A stretch of 32,671 nt of DNA from Accumulibacter sp. (GCA_020049495.1 JAIFKU010000129.1:1-32671); one strand, 5' to 3'. Shown: positions 17,297 through 25,154, numbered from the stretch's first letter. Notes: a model not told the origin generated them from the sequence alone. Numbers and translations are program-made.

Positions 17297-18532
17297 ATGT
17301 CAATGTCTCCGTTGATCAAACGTCACTTGCAGCCTCTGATTACAGCGGCTCTTGCCGACACGCCGGTGGTTCTGGTCAATGGACCGCGTCAGTGTGGGAA
17401 GACCACGCTGGTACGCCAGTTCGCGGACAGAATGGCTTACTTTTCGCTCGACGATCCGGCGTTGCTGGCGGCCATTCGGGCAGATCCGGTGGGCTTCGTC
17501 AGGCGACAGGATCAGGCTATCATTGATGAAGTCCAGCGTGCCCCCGAACTGTTGATGGCCGTCAAGCTGGCAATCGATCAGGATCGCCGACCCGGCCGAT
17601 TCCTGTTGACCGGCTCGGCAAACCTGATGGCTCTGCCAACGGTTGCCGAGAGTCTGGCTGGACGGGTGGAGATTCATACCTTGCTGCCCCTTTCCAATGC
17701 CGAGTTGTCGGCTAGATCAGCAGATTTTCTGCTGCGGGCGAGTACTCAGCAATGGCCTGCACACGTCGTGAGCTCCAATGTCCAGGGTGAGCAGGAGATA
17801 AGTGGGCGCGTGCTGGCTGGTGGCTATCCTGAAATGCGCCTACGTGCCAATGCGTTGCGCCGTCAGGCATGGGCTCGTGCCTATATGACGACACTGATTG
17901 AGCGCGATATTCAGGACATCGCCCAAATTGATCAACTGGCCCGGGTTCCTCAACTACTGAGTATCTTGGCTGCGTTGAGTGGTCAATTGCTGAATCTGAG
18001 CCAAGTGGGTGGCCAGATCGGACTCAACTGGAAAACCGCTGAGAAATACATCGACATTCTGGAGAAGCTGTTTCTCGTGCGCCGTCTACCGGCATGGAGT
18101 CGAAACGAACTCAAGCGCCTGGTGAAAACTCCAAAAATTCATTTTCTTGATGCAGGTCTGCAAGCGACACTGACCCGGCTAACACCCGAGTTGGTCCTGA
18201 CCGAGCGAACACGCTTTGGGACGACTCTTGAAACGTGGGTGTATGGCGAACTGCTGAAGGTGTTGAGTGTGACCCCGGAAGCCTGGTTTTTATCGCATTA
18301 TCGCGACAAGGATCAGGTGGAGGTCGATTTCGTTCTCGAATCGCCGTTGCGCGAGGTGATCGGTATCGAGGTCAAAGCCGCCGCGAGTGTCAGTTTGACG
18401 GACTTCAAAGGCTTACGCCGACTGCGCGATGTCTGTGAGCGCGGATTCCTGACCGGGATTGTCTTGTATGACGGAAGACAGGCCTTGTCCTTCGGTGAAG
18501 GCTTGTGGGCCGTGCCGCTGGCTTGGCTTTGA
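17297..18532 (+). CDS. AAA ATPase with DUF4143 domain
   Basis: A 411-residue protein of the widespread AAA_14/DUF4143 family. Walker A is GPRQCGKTTL (residues 29-38), Walker B is AIIDEVQRAPEL, and the sensor-like segment is FLLTGSANLMAL. The DUF4143 region covers about residues 200-350 (ERDIQDIAQID, LSGQLLNLSQVGGQIGLNWK, KIHFLDAGLQATL). The C-terminus contains EVDFVLES followed by VIGIEVKAAA, the layout of a PD-(D/E)xK nuclease-like core. The cellular role of the family is not well established; members are scattered among prokaryotes and often occur in variable regions. An ATG at 17303 is an alternative start. The gene stands alone, behind the broken Wadjet remnant, with its own repeat-decorated upstream region. 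Confidence 0.88.
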   Translation: MSMSPLIKRHLQPLITAALADTPVVLVNGPRQCGKTTLVRQFADRMAYFSLDDPALLAAIRADPVGFVRRQDQAIIDEVQRAPELLMAVKLAIDQDRRPGRFLLTGSANLMALPTVAESLAGRVEIHTLLPLSNAELSARSADFLLRASTQQWPAHVVSSNVQGEQEISGRVLAGGYPEMRLRANALRRQAWARAYMTTLIERDIQDIAQIDQLARVPQLLSILAALSGQLLNLSQVGGQIGLNWKTAEKYIDILEKLFLVRRLPAWSRNELKRLVKTPKIHFLDAGLQATLTRLTPELVLTERTRFGTTLETWVYGELLKVLSVTPEAWFLSHYRDKDQVEVDFVLESPLREVIGIEVKAAASVSLTDFKGLRRLRDVCERGFLTGIVLYDGRQALSFGEGLWAVPLAWL

Positions 18533-18563
18533 GCGTTCCGGGAACATTCTTGCAGGCGGCCGT

Positions 18564-19430
18564 TCAATGCACCGTCGGCGGGGTCTCGGGCGTGTTGCTG
18601 AACAATTCGTCGATGGCCGCCTTGTCGAAGCGGTATTCGTGGTTGCCCAGGTCATCGCGGATGATGATCGTGCCGTGCTCCTTGAGCGCAGCATAAACTT
18701 CCTCGCGGCCAAGCGTGCGCAGCATGTTGCGCACTTTTTCCCAGTCTTCCGGACAGTCGTTGGTGACGGTCTGCGCGGCGAACACGCGCACGGTTTCCTC
18801 ATGGAACAGTCGCGTGAGCAGTTCTTCGCTCGACAGGCCGAGCAGTTCTTCGGGCCTGGCGGTGCTGGCCAGCGCTTCGATGCGTGCCCAGCCATCGGCA
18901 TCGCGCTGGTCGGTGGATGGCATCTTCTGCAGGAAGAGGCCTGCCGCACCGGCGGGCGAGGCGGTAAGGAAGAAGCGCGAGGCGAGTTGTTCGGACTGTT
19001 TGAGATAGTGCTCGAAGATTTCGGCGATGCTGTTTCCGCTGAGCGGAACAATGCTCTGGAAGGGCTCGCGCATGGAAGCCATGTCAAGCGAGAGCAGAAG
19101 CTGGCCCTGGCCCAGCAAATCGACGAGCGACGCCGCTTTGATCTTTTCGCCATGCTGCGCCATGCAGCGGATATTGAGCTTTTCGTTGCAATCGATCACC
19201 AGTAGCGGTATAGGGCCGTTACCGCGCAACTGGATGGTGAGTCGCCCGGCCTGCTTGAGGTTGTCGGCCAGGAGCAGGGTGGTAGCGCTCATCTGGCCGA
19301 GCAGCTCGATCACCGGTTCGGGGTAGTCGCGATTGGTCAGCAGCTTCTTCCAGACCGAGTCGAGGCGAACGACGGCGCCCCGGATGTCGAGATCGTCGAA
19401 CAGGAAACGTTGAAGGGTATTTCCAGTCAT
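18564..19430 (-). CDS. hslO: Hsp33-family chaperone lacking most redox cysteines
   Basis: A 288-residue HslO/Hsp33 protein. The N-terminal core is typical (LQRFLFDDLDIRGAVVRLDS, then MSATTLLLADNLKQAGRLTIQ), and the C-terminal linker and switch region is collinear with the family. Hsp33 is a cytoplasmic holdase normally activated when four zinc-bound cysteines (C-x-C and C-x2-C) are oxidised. Here the first pair reads C226-P-E and the second D-D-L-G (259-262), so only one cysteine remains and zinc binding by the usual site is not expected. The ATG at 19430 is chosen because homology begins there and GGGAG lies upstream; it overlaps the stop of the preceding ArsC/Spx-like gene (ATGA). It is the third gene of tex-arsC-like-hslO. 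Confidence 0.9.
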   Translation of the reverse strand: MTGNTLQRFLFDDLDIRGAVVRLDSVWKKLLTNRDYPEPVIELLGQMSATTLLLADNLKQAGRLTIQLRGNGPIPLLVIDCNEKLNIRCMAQHGEKIKAASLVDLLGQGQLLLSLDMASMREPFQSIVPLSGNSIAEIFEHYLKQSEQLASRFFLTASPAGAAGLFLQKMPSTDQRDADGWARIEALASTARPEELLGLSSEELLTRLFHEETVRVFAAQTVTNDCPEDWEKVRNMLRTLGREEVYAALKEHGTIIIRDDLGNHEYRFDKAAIDELFSNTPETPPTVH

Positions 19431-19771
19431 TTGAGCTCCCTTGTGTAGCGTTCCGGGTCGAAGCCGACAAGCAGGGTCTTGCCGCAATCCAGGATCGGGC
19501 GTTTGATCAGGGTCGGATAGTCGGCCATCAGTGCCAGCGCCTTGGCTTCATCGACATCGGCGCGTTCCTCGTCACTGAGCCGTTTCCACATCATGCCGCG
19601 CGTGTTGAGCAGGGCCTCCCAACCGGCGCGCCAGTTCCACTCCGGCAGATGACTGTGCACGACCCCATTCTTCTTGTAGTCGACGAATTCGTAGGCCACG
19701 CCGTTGGCTTCAAGCCACGCGAAAGCTTTCGTCATGGTGTCGCAGTTCTTGATGCCGTAGACCTTGAGCAT
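19427..19771 (-). CDS. ArsC/Spx-family protein (YffB type)
   Basis: A 114-residue thioredoxin-fold protein beginning MLKVYGIKNCDTMTKAFAWL, which is the YffB/ArsC-like pattern with a single N-terminal cysteine (C10), followed by YEFVDYKKNGV, NTRGMMWKRL and the conserved TLIKRPILDCGKTLLVGF, whose KRP motif is typical of the family. Members reduce arsenate or act as glutathione-dependent thiol reductases; YffB-type proteins have no proven role, so the reaction is open. The start has an AGAGGT site six bases away, 14 bp behind the tex stop. The stop overlaps the hslO ATG by four bases, so it is translated together with the Hsp33-like protein. Confidence 0.88.
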   Translation of the reverse strand: MLKVYGIKNCDTMTKAFAWLEANGVAYEFVDYKKNGVVHSHLPEWNWRAGWEALLNTRGMMWKRLSDEERADVDEAKALALMADYPTLIKRPILDCGKTLLVGFDPERYTRELK

Positions 19772-19785
19772 GGCGTACCTCTGTT

Positions 19786-22200
19786 TCAGTGCTTGAGTTT
19801 GGCGAAGGCGGAGGCCATTGCACCGGCCGGTTCGGCCTGTCGCGTCTGCTGCTGGCGCGCCTTGTTCGACATCGGCACGCCGCCCATCTTCGGCGCGGCG
19901 GGTGCGTCGTCAGTGAGACGCATGGTGAGCGCAATGCGCTGGCGCGGCAAGTCGACTTCGACGACCTTGACCCTGACCACATCGCCAGCCTTGACGACTT
20001 CGCGCGGATCCTTAACGAATTTGCTGGAAAGCACCGAGATATGGACCAGGCCGTCCTGATGCACGCCGATGTCGACGAAGGCGCCGAAATTGGCCACGTT
20101 GGTGACGACGCCTTCGAGGATCATCCCCGGCTGCAAGTCCTTGACGTCCTCGATGCCGTCCCTGAACACGGCGGTCTTGAACTCGGGGCGCGGGTCGCGG
20201 CCGGGCTTTTCGAGTTCCCTGAGAATGTCCTGAACGGTCGGCAGACCGAATTTGTCATCGATGTATTTGCTCGCTTGCAGCGACTTCGCCAGGCGTGAAT
20301 CGCCGATCACCTCACGGATGCCTTTCTTGATGTCGGCGAGGATGCGCTCGACCAGCGGGTAGGCTTCCGGGTGTACCGACGAGGCATCGAGCGGATTGTC
20401 GCTACCGTTGATGCGCAGGAAGCCGGCCGACTGTTCGAAGGTTTTTTCACCCATGCGCGGGACGTCAAGCAGCGCCTTGCGGTTGGGGAAAGCGCCATGC
20501 TTGTCGCGGTAGCTGACGATATTGGCGGCGAGCGTGCTGTTGAGGCCGGAAACGCGCGTTAGCAACGGTGCCGAAGCGGTATTCACATCGACGCCAACAG
20601 CGTTCACACAGTCTTCAACGACGGCGTCGAGCGCTCGCGCCAGTTTGGTCTGGCTGACGTCGTGCTGGTACTGACCGACGCCGATCGATTTGGGGTCGAT
20701 CTTGACCAGTTCGGCGAGCGGATCCTGCAGGCGGCGGGCTATCGAAACCGCACCGCGCAGGCTGACGTCGAGTTCCGGGAATTCACGCGAGGCGTATTCG
20801 GAGGCCGAATAGACCGAGGCGCCGGCTTCGGAAACGACGATCTTGCTCATGTGCAGATCGGGCACCCTCTTGATCAGGTCGGCGGCCAGCTTGTCGGTTT
20901 CGCGCGAGGCGGTGCCGTTGCCGATGCTGATCAGATCGACATGGTGTTTCTGCGCCAGCAGCGCCAGCGTGTGCAGCGCGCCGTCCCAGTCGCGCCGCGG
21001 TTCGTGCGGGTAGATGGTGGCCGTATCAAGCAGCTTGCCAGTGGCATCAACGACGGCGACCTTGCAGCCGGTGCGGATGCCGGGGTCGAGACCCATGGTG
21101 GTGTGCTGGCCGGCCGGTGCGGCCAGCAGCAGATCGTGCAGGTTGGAGCCGAAAACGCGGATCGCTTCTTCTTCGGCACGCTCGCGCAGGGCGCTCATCA
21201 GGTCGAGTTCAAGGTGCAGGAAGATCTTGATGCGCCAGGTCCAGCGCACGGTGTCGGACAGCCACTTGTCGGCCGGGCGTCCCTGGTCGCTGATTCCGAA
21301 GCGTTTGGCAATGCGACCCTCGCAGGGGTTCGTTACCCTCCCTTGCAGGGCGCATTCCGGCTTGCAAGCCGGAATCGCTCGATTGGCACGGAGCATGCTC
21401 CGTGAATTCCCAATCTCGCCCCCTGACCTCTCTCCCGCGGGGAGAGGGGAGTTTTCCAATTCGCTATCGAGCAGCAGCGCGATTTGCAGCATGCCCTCGT
21501 TGCGTCCGCGCAGCAGCGCCAGCGCCCGGTGCGAAGGAATGGCCTTGATCGGTTCGGAGTAGTCGAAGTAGTCGCGGAACTTGGCGCCGTCGCTTTCCTT
21601 GCCTTCAACGACGCTTGATTTCACGACCCCGTGCGCTTCGAGGTATTCGCGCAGCGCACCGAGGAGTTGTGCGTCTTCGGAGAATTGTTCCATGAGAATC
21701 TGGCGTGCGCCGTCGAGCACGGCCTTGACGTCGGCAAAACCCGCATCGGCGTTGATGAAGCGCTCGGCTTCGCTCTCGGGTTTCAGTGTCGGGTCGCTGT
21801 GCAGGGCTTCGGCGAGCGGCGCCAGACCGGCCTCGCGGGCAATCTGCGCCTTGCTGCGCCGCTTGGGCTTGTACGGCAGATAGAGATCCTCGAGGTTTTG
21901 TTTGGTCTCGGCGTCGTTGATCAGGGCGGCGAGTTCGGGCGTCAGTTTGCCCTGTTCGTTGATCGAGGCCAGGATGGCGGTGCGGCGCTCTTCGAGTTCG
22001 CGCAGGTAGGAGAGGCGTTCGTCGAGCAGGCGCAACTGGATGTCGTCCAGTCCGCCGGTGACTTCCTTGCGGTAGCGGGCGATGAAGGGCACGGTCGCGC
22101 CTTCGTCGAGCAGGGCAACGGCGGCGATGACCTGCTCGCGCCGGGCGCCGATTTCCTCGGCGATTTTCAGGATGATGCGTTGTTCAACAGGAGAGGCCAT
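19786..22200 (-). CDS. tex: Tex, S1 RNA-binding transcription accessory protein, with a 41-residue insertion
   Basis: An 804-residue Tex protein. The N-terminal helical domain ([19 protein letters not shown], then [20 protein letters not shown]) is followed by a YqgF/RuvC-like domain starting at [19 protein letters not shown] (about 367), helix-hairpin-helix motifs around 530-600, and an S1 domain near 690-760 ([20 protein letters not shown]). Tex is a conserved cytoplasmic nucleic-acid-binding factor linked to transcription and toxin expression. Residues 251-291, between SELEN and [12 protein letters not shown], are foreign to the family and are encoded by a palindrome-rich repeat (21328-21450). 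The frame stays open through it, so the protein is probably made. It is the first gene of the tex-arsC-like-hslO group. Confidence 0.93.
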   Translation of the reverse strand: MASPVEQRIILKIAEEIGARREQVIAAVALLDEGATVPFIARYRKEVTGGLDDIQLRLLDERLSYLRELEERRTAILASINEQGKLTPELAALINDAETKQNLEDLYLPYKPKRRSKAQIAREAGLAPLAEALHSDPTLKPESEAERFINADAGFADVKAVLDGARQILMEQFSEDAQLLGALREYLEAHGVVKSSVVEGKESDGAKFRDYFDYSEPIKAIPSHRALALLRGRNEGMLQIALLLDSELENSPLPAGERSGGEIGNSRSMLRANRAIPACKPECALQGRVTNPCEGRIAKRFGISDQGRPADKWLSDTVRWTWRIKIFLHLELDLMSALRERAEEEAIRVFGSNLHDLLLAAPAGQHTTMGLDPGIRTGCKVAVVDATGKLLDTATIYPHEPRRDWDGALHTLALLAQKHHVDLISIGNGTASRETDKLAADLIKRVPDLHMSKIVVSEAGASVYSASEYASREFPELDVSLRGAVSIARRLQDPLAELVKIDPKSIGVGQYQHDVSQTKLARALDAVVEDCVNAVGVDVNTASAPLLTRVSGLNSTLAANIVSYRDKHGAFPNRKALLDVPRMGEKTFEQSAGFLRINGSDNPLDASSVHPEAYPLVERILADIKKGIREVIGDSRLAKSLQASKYIDDKFGLPTVQDILRELEKPGRDPRPEFKTAVFRDGIEDVKDLQPGMILEGVVTNVANFGAFVDIGVHQDGLVHISVLSSKFVKDPREVVKAGDVVRVKVVEVDLPRQRIALTMRLTDDAPAAPKMGGVPMSNKARQQQTRQAEPAGAMASAFAKLKH
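21328..21450. repeat. Palindromic repeat element inserted in frame in tex
   Basis: This 123-bp segment interrupts tex without breaking the frame. It contains a perfect 22-bp palindrome at 21354-21375 (arms ATTCCGGCTTG / CAAGCCGGAAT), a perfect 18-bp palindrome CACGGAGCATGCTCCGTG at 21387-21404, and a 7-bp-stem hairpin CTCTCCC-GCG-GGGAGAG at 21430-21446. The last part is the familiar proteobacterial intergenic repeat style that translates as [11 protein letters not shown]. Arm-like CCCTGC/GCAGGG stretches occur at the far end (21317-21350). No transposase gene is present, so it would be a non-autonomous element. Boundaries are set by where Tex family homology stops and resumes. Confidence 0.75.
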
Positions 22201-22361
22201 CAGCGTCCAGGTTCTCGAAAAAAGGGCGAACTATGCGCAATCGCGAGCGAAAACTCAAGCCCGACCTGCCGTATTACCGGTCAAATGTTGCAGGGGTCTA
22301 GCGATTCGGGTTAAATGGGCTTGTCGCCAATCTGGCGTTTACGTCTGTCAGGGAAGAGTAT

Positions 22362-22799
22362 ATGAAAATTGATATCGAACGCCTCGGTTTGAAGAATGTT
22401 CCGGTTGATCCGGAGACATTATTTACCTTCCCCGAAGGCATTGCCGGTTTTGAAGACTGCAAACGCTTCAAGCTTTTTCATGAAGAAGGCAAAGCCACCG
22501 CAGCCAAAGTGTTCTGGCTGCAATCCGTGGACGATGCGGCGCTCATGTTCCCGATCGTGGCGCCCGATTCGCTTGATATCGAGTACCAGATCGAACTCTC
22601 GGACGCCGACTGCGCACTGATCAGTCTTCAGGACGCCGTCGATGTGGCGGTGGTGGTCATTGTTTATCGCGATCAGGCTGAAGGTGGAAAGATCGCCGCC
22701 AATACCCGCTCACCGGTCATTTTGAATCTGAAGAGTCGCAAGGGGATGCAGAAAGTGCTGCAGGAGCTTCATCCGACCTTGCTCTATCGTGCCCGCTGA
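22362..22799 (+). CDS. fliW: FliW-family flagellar assembly factor
   Basis: A 145-residue protein with the FliW profile: an N-terminal TLFTFPEGIAGFEDCKRFKL, FWLQSVDDAALMFPIVAPDS, and a C-terminal NTRSPVILNLKSRKGMQKVL matching the family's typical 'N-x-x-x-P-I-x-I-N' segment. In Bacillus and Campylobacter FliW binds flagellin and antagonises the translational repressor CsrA. The ATG at 22362 has GGAAGAG just upstream. No csrA, flagellin or other flagellar gene is in the window, which is unusual for FliW. A T7 run after a GC-rich stretch (22836-22850) may serve as its terminator, though no convincing hairpin can be drawn. Confidence 0.85.
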   Translation: MKIDIERLGLKNVPVDPETLFTFPEGIAGFEDCKRFKLFHEEGKATAAKVFWLQSVDDAALMFPIVAPDSLDIEYQIELSDADCALISLQDAVDVAVVVIVYRDQAEGGKIAANTRSPVILNLKSRKGMQKVLQELHPTLLYRAR

Positions 22800-22856
22800 T
22801 TGCCTGCTGGACCAATCCCCACCGAGGTTTCCGGCCGGAGCGGGTTTTTTTGCCGC

Positions 22857-23414
22857 TCAGTATGACGAAGCGGCGCGTGCCGCCTGGTCGTAACGACCCG
22901 ACAGGGTGCGCAGAAGCTGAGCGATCTCGCCGAGTTTCAGGTTTTCCTCGTCCAGTCCGGTAAAGCCGGGGAGCAGGCAGGCTTCACGCACGTCACGATA
23001 TTGCCCGCACAGGGCAGCCCCTTTCTCGCTGACGGTTAGAAAGACCTCCTTGCCGCGCTTCGTGCTGTTGACCAGTTGCATTCCCGCCAGCTTCTTGACT
23101 GAATACGACACGACATGGGTGTCCTCGATGTTAAGCACGAAACAGATGTCGGCCAGCCGCTTCTCGGAACTCCGGTGGTTGATGTGATGCAATACCAGGA
23201 CGTCGACAGGTGTCATGTCCTTGACCCCGGCCGCGGTCATGCAACGGATCAGCCAGCGGTTGAAGGCGTGGGTGGCAATGATCAGTCCGAATTCGAACTC
23301 GGACAGTTCGGGTGACTTCGCCGAAACGAGATGCGAGGAGGAAACGATGCGCTGCGTCTTGTCCCTGGGCCGGACTGGTTTTTCGGGCGCAGACGGATTG
23401 ATTTTTGCATTCAT
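22857..23414 (-). CDS. MarR-type winged-helix regulator
   Basis: A 185-residue protein resembling the predicted MarR-like regulators of COG5631. It contains LSEFEFGLIIATHAFNRWLI, MTPVDVLVLHHINHRSSEKR, and a winged-helix core DTHVVSYSVKKLAGMQLVNS followed by the wing TKRGKEVFLTVSEKG. Such proteins bind palindromic operators as dimers. It diverges from the TRAP-oxoprolinase operon; the 185-bp region between them holds two perfect palindromes, so control of that operon and of itself is the natural inference. A TATAAT sequence on the minus strand (23448-23443) lies about 30 bases ahead of its ATG. A GGAGA on the minus strand serves as a weak ribosome binding site. Confidence 0.85.
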   Translation of the reverse strand: MNAKINPSAPEKPVRPRDKTQRIVSSSHLVSAKSPELSEFEFGLIIATHAFNRWLIRCMTAAGVKDMTPVDVLVLHHINHRSSEKRLADICFVLNIEDTHVVSYSVKKLAGMQLVNSTKRGKEVFLTVSEKGAALCGQYRDVREACLLPGFTGLDEENLKLGEIAQLLRTLSGRYDQAARAASSY

Positions 23415-23464
23415 GGGGAGACATCTCCGGATATCCGCTGGTATTATACGAAGCTTTCATTGAC

Positions 23465-23480
23465 AAAACGTCGACGTTTT
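23465..23480. promoter_or_regulatory. 16-bp perfect palindrome, candidate MarR operator
   Basis: AAAACGTCGACGTTTT is a perfect inverted repeat in the divergent region between the MarR-type gene and dctP. Its first base is the last base of a TTGACA hexamer on the plus strand (23460-23465), a possible -35 box of the dctP operon, although no good -10 follows at standard spacing. Confidence 0.6.
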
Positions 23481-23491
23481 ATTAGCGTTCT

Positions 23492-23503
23492 GACTACGTA
23501 GTC
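23492..23503. promoter_or_regulatory. 12-bp perfect palindrome, second candidate regulator site
   Basis: GACTACGTAGTC is perfectly self-complementary. It is centred 25 bp from the 16-bp palindrome, and both precede dctP. It could be a second site for the same dimeric regulator, but its sequence differs from the first. Confidence 0.4.
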
Positions 23504-23599
23504 GCCCTGTTGGTGTTCTGCCAGATCTTTGGTTTTCGTCATGCTGCTCATCCGGCCTGTCGTCGGCACGTCGGTTCCCGTCCTTATCAGGAGGTATAT

Positions 23600-24574
23600 A
23601 TGTTGAAGAAGCTTGTCGCCGTTGGCTCCGCCTCGGCAATGCTGGTTTTCGCGTCCGTGGCTCTGGCGCAGACAAAATGGGATATGCCCACCGGTTACCC
23701 GGGCAGCAATTTCCACACCGAAAACATTCGCCAGTTTGCTGGTGATGTGGATAAGGCCACCAATGGCAAACTGAAGATCACCGTGCATGACAGCGGGTCG
23801 CTGTACAAGGCCAACGAAATCAAGCGGGCGGTACAGGGCGGGCAGGCTGATATCGGCGAAATCATCATTTCCGGTTATGCCAACGAAGACCCGATGTTCG
23901 GGCTCGATTCCATCCCGTTTCTCGCGACGGGTTATGAAAACGCTCTGAAGCTCTGGAAGGTCTCCAAAGCCGCGACAGAAGAACGCCTGGCCAAGCAGGG
24001 CATGAAGATCCTGTTTTCAGTGCCATGGCCACCACAGGGCATTTTCAGCGCCAAGCCGATCAATTCGGCTGCTGACCTGAAAGGCGTCAAATGGCGTGCT
24101 TACAACCCGGGGACCAGCCGTATCGCACAACTGGTCGGCGCCCAGGGGGTGACCATCCAGGCCGCTGAACTGGCGCAGGCCCTGGCCACCGGCGCAGTAA
24201 CAGCATTCATGACTTCTGGCGCGACCGGTTACGACAGCAAGGTCTGGGAACAGGTCAAGTACTACTATCAGGTGGATGCCTGGCTGCCGAAAAATATGGT
24301 TCTTGTCTCACAGAAGGCTTTTGACAAGCTTGAGAAACCGGTACAGGACGCCGTGCTCAAAGTCGCAGCGGCTGCCGAGGCGCGTGGCTGGAAGACCAGT
24401 GCAGAAAAGACGATCTGGTACACGGAACAACTGGTCAAGAATGGCATGAAGGTCGAGAAGCCTTCCGAACAGCTCAAGTCCGATCTCAAGAAAGTCGGAC
24501 TGACGATGATTGCCGACTGGACGACGCAGACCGGCGCCGAAGGGCAAGCCATCATCGACGCCTATCGCAAGTAA
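23600..24574 (+). CDS. dctP: DctP-family TRAP transporter substrate-binding protein
   Basis: A 324-residue periplasmic binding protein. Residues 1-23 are a signal peptide (MLKKLVAVGSASAMLVFASV, then ALA before Q24). The mature protein shows the DctP pattern, with ADLKGVKWRAYNPGT containing the conserved substrate-carboxylate arginine (R166) and AELAQALATGAVTAFMTSG. TRAP receptors bind organic acids; adjacency to pxpBCA points to 5-oxoproline (pyroglutamate), and related Bordetella pertussis receptors DctP6/DctP7 are known to bind pyroglutamate. The start at 23600 has a perfect AGGAGG (23589-23594); upstream in-frame codons from 23510 are non-coding. A strong terminator follows before dctQ, so this protein is likely made in excess of the membrane subunits. 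Confidence 0.93.
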   Translation: MLKKLVAVGSASAMLVFASVALAQTKWDMPTGYPGSNFHTENIRQFAGDVDKATNGKLKITVHDSGSLYKANEIKRAVQGGQADIGEIIISGYANEDPMFGLDSIPFLATGYENALKLWKVSKAATEERLAKQGMKILFSVPWPPQGIFSAKPINSAADLKGVKWRAYNPGTSRIAQLVGAQGVTIQAAELAQALATGAVTAFMTSGATGYDSKVWEQVKYYYQVDAWLPKNMVLVSQKAFDKLEKPVQDAVLKVAAAAEARGWKTSAEKTIWYTEQLVKNGMKVEKPSEQLKSDLKKVGLTMIADWTTQTGAEGQAIIDAYRK

Positions 24575-24585
24575 TCCAACCATCA

Positions 24586-24614
24586 CGGACGCCCCGTCGG
24601 GGCGTCCGGTTTTT
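24586..24614 (+). terminator. Intra-operon hairpin terminator between dctP and dctQ
   Basis: CGGACGCCCC (24586-24595) and GGGGCGTCCG (24599-24608) form a 10-bp perfect stem with a GTC loop, followed by a short T run (24610-24614). It would let only part of transcription proceed into dctQM-pxpBCA, and would also protect dctP mRNA 3' ends, as is common behind binding-protein genes. Confidence 0.85.
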
Positions 24615-24628
24615 CCGGGGTACTGTTT

Positions 24629-25141
24629 GTGCGCAGTTTTCTTGACCGTCTTTTCGAGGCCACGGGCTGGTTGGCTGGCCTGTTCATGGTGGCCACGCTG
24701 CTGGCTGTTCTTTCCAGTATCCTTGGACGCTTGATGCCCTTCTTTGAGCTGCACGGGACCGATGCCTATGCTGGTTACTGCATGGCGGCTTCGGCCTTTC
24801 TCGCCCTGGCAACGACCTTGCGGCGTGGCGAGCATATCCGCGTGACGCTGATCATCAACCGCCTTTCCGATCGGGCGCACCGCTGGCTCGATACGATTTG
24901 CCATGTATTTGCGTTGCTGGTGGCCTCGACACTTGCCTTCTACTCAATCCGGCTCGTGCATCAGTCGTTGATGTTCAAGGATATCTCGACCGGTCTGGAT
25001 GCAACACCGCTCTGGATTCCGCAGTTGGGCATGGCGGTTGGTACTTGCATATTGGCCTTGGCCTTTGCCGTTGAACTGGCTGACCTGTTAACTGGCCGGA
25101 AAGTCCGCGAAGACGCGGGTGAATTGGCGCGTACCGAATAA
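24629..25141 (+). CDS. dctQ: DctQ-family TRAP transporter small permease
   Basis: A 170-residue inner-membrane protein with four hydrophobic segments, the standard DctQ topology. It contains the family-typical CMAASAFLALATTLRRGEHI followed by RVTLIINRLSDRAHRWLD, and TPLWIPQLGMAVGTCILALA near the C-terminus. It pairs with DctM to couple sodium-driven import. The GTG at 24629 is the best start: GGGG lies about eight bases upstream and the protein then begins MRSFLDRLFEATGWLAG. It sits 15 bp behind the intra-operon terminator and 13 bp ahead of dctM. Confidence 0.9.
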   Translation: MRSFLDRLFEATGWLAGLFMVATLLAVLSSILGRLMPFFELHGTDAYAGYCMAASAFLALATTLRRGEHIRVTLIINRLSDRAHRWLDTICHVFALLVASTLAFYSIRLVHQSLMFKDISTGLDATPLWIPQLGMAVGTCILALAFAVELADLLTGRKVREDAGELARTE

Positions 25142-25154
25142 GGGCGCAAGCGTT

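Noticed and set aside
22810-22850. Rho-independent terminator after fliW
   Set aside because: There is a T7 run after GCGGG, but no stable stem could be paired from the preceding bases.
23564-23579. Sigma54-like promoter CGGCACGTCGGTTCCC ahead of dctP
   Set aside because: The -24 element fits, but the -12 GC reads CC, and transcription would start on top of the AGGAGG ribosome binding site of dctP.
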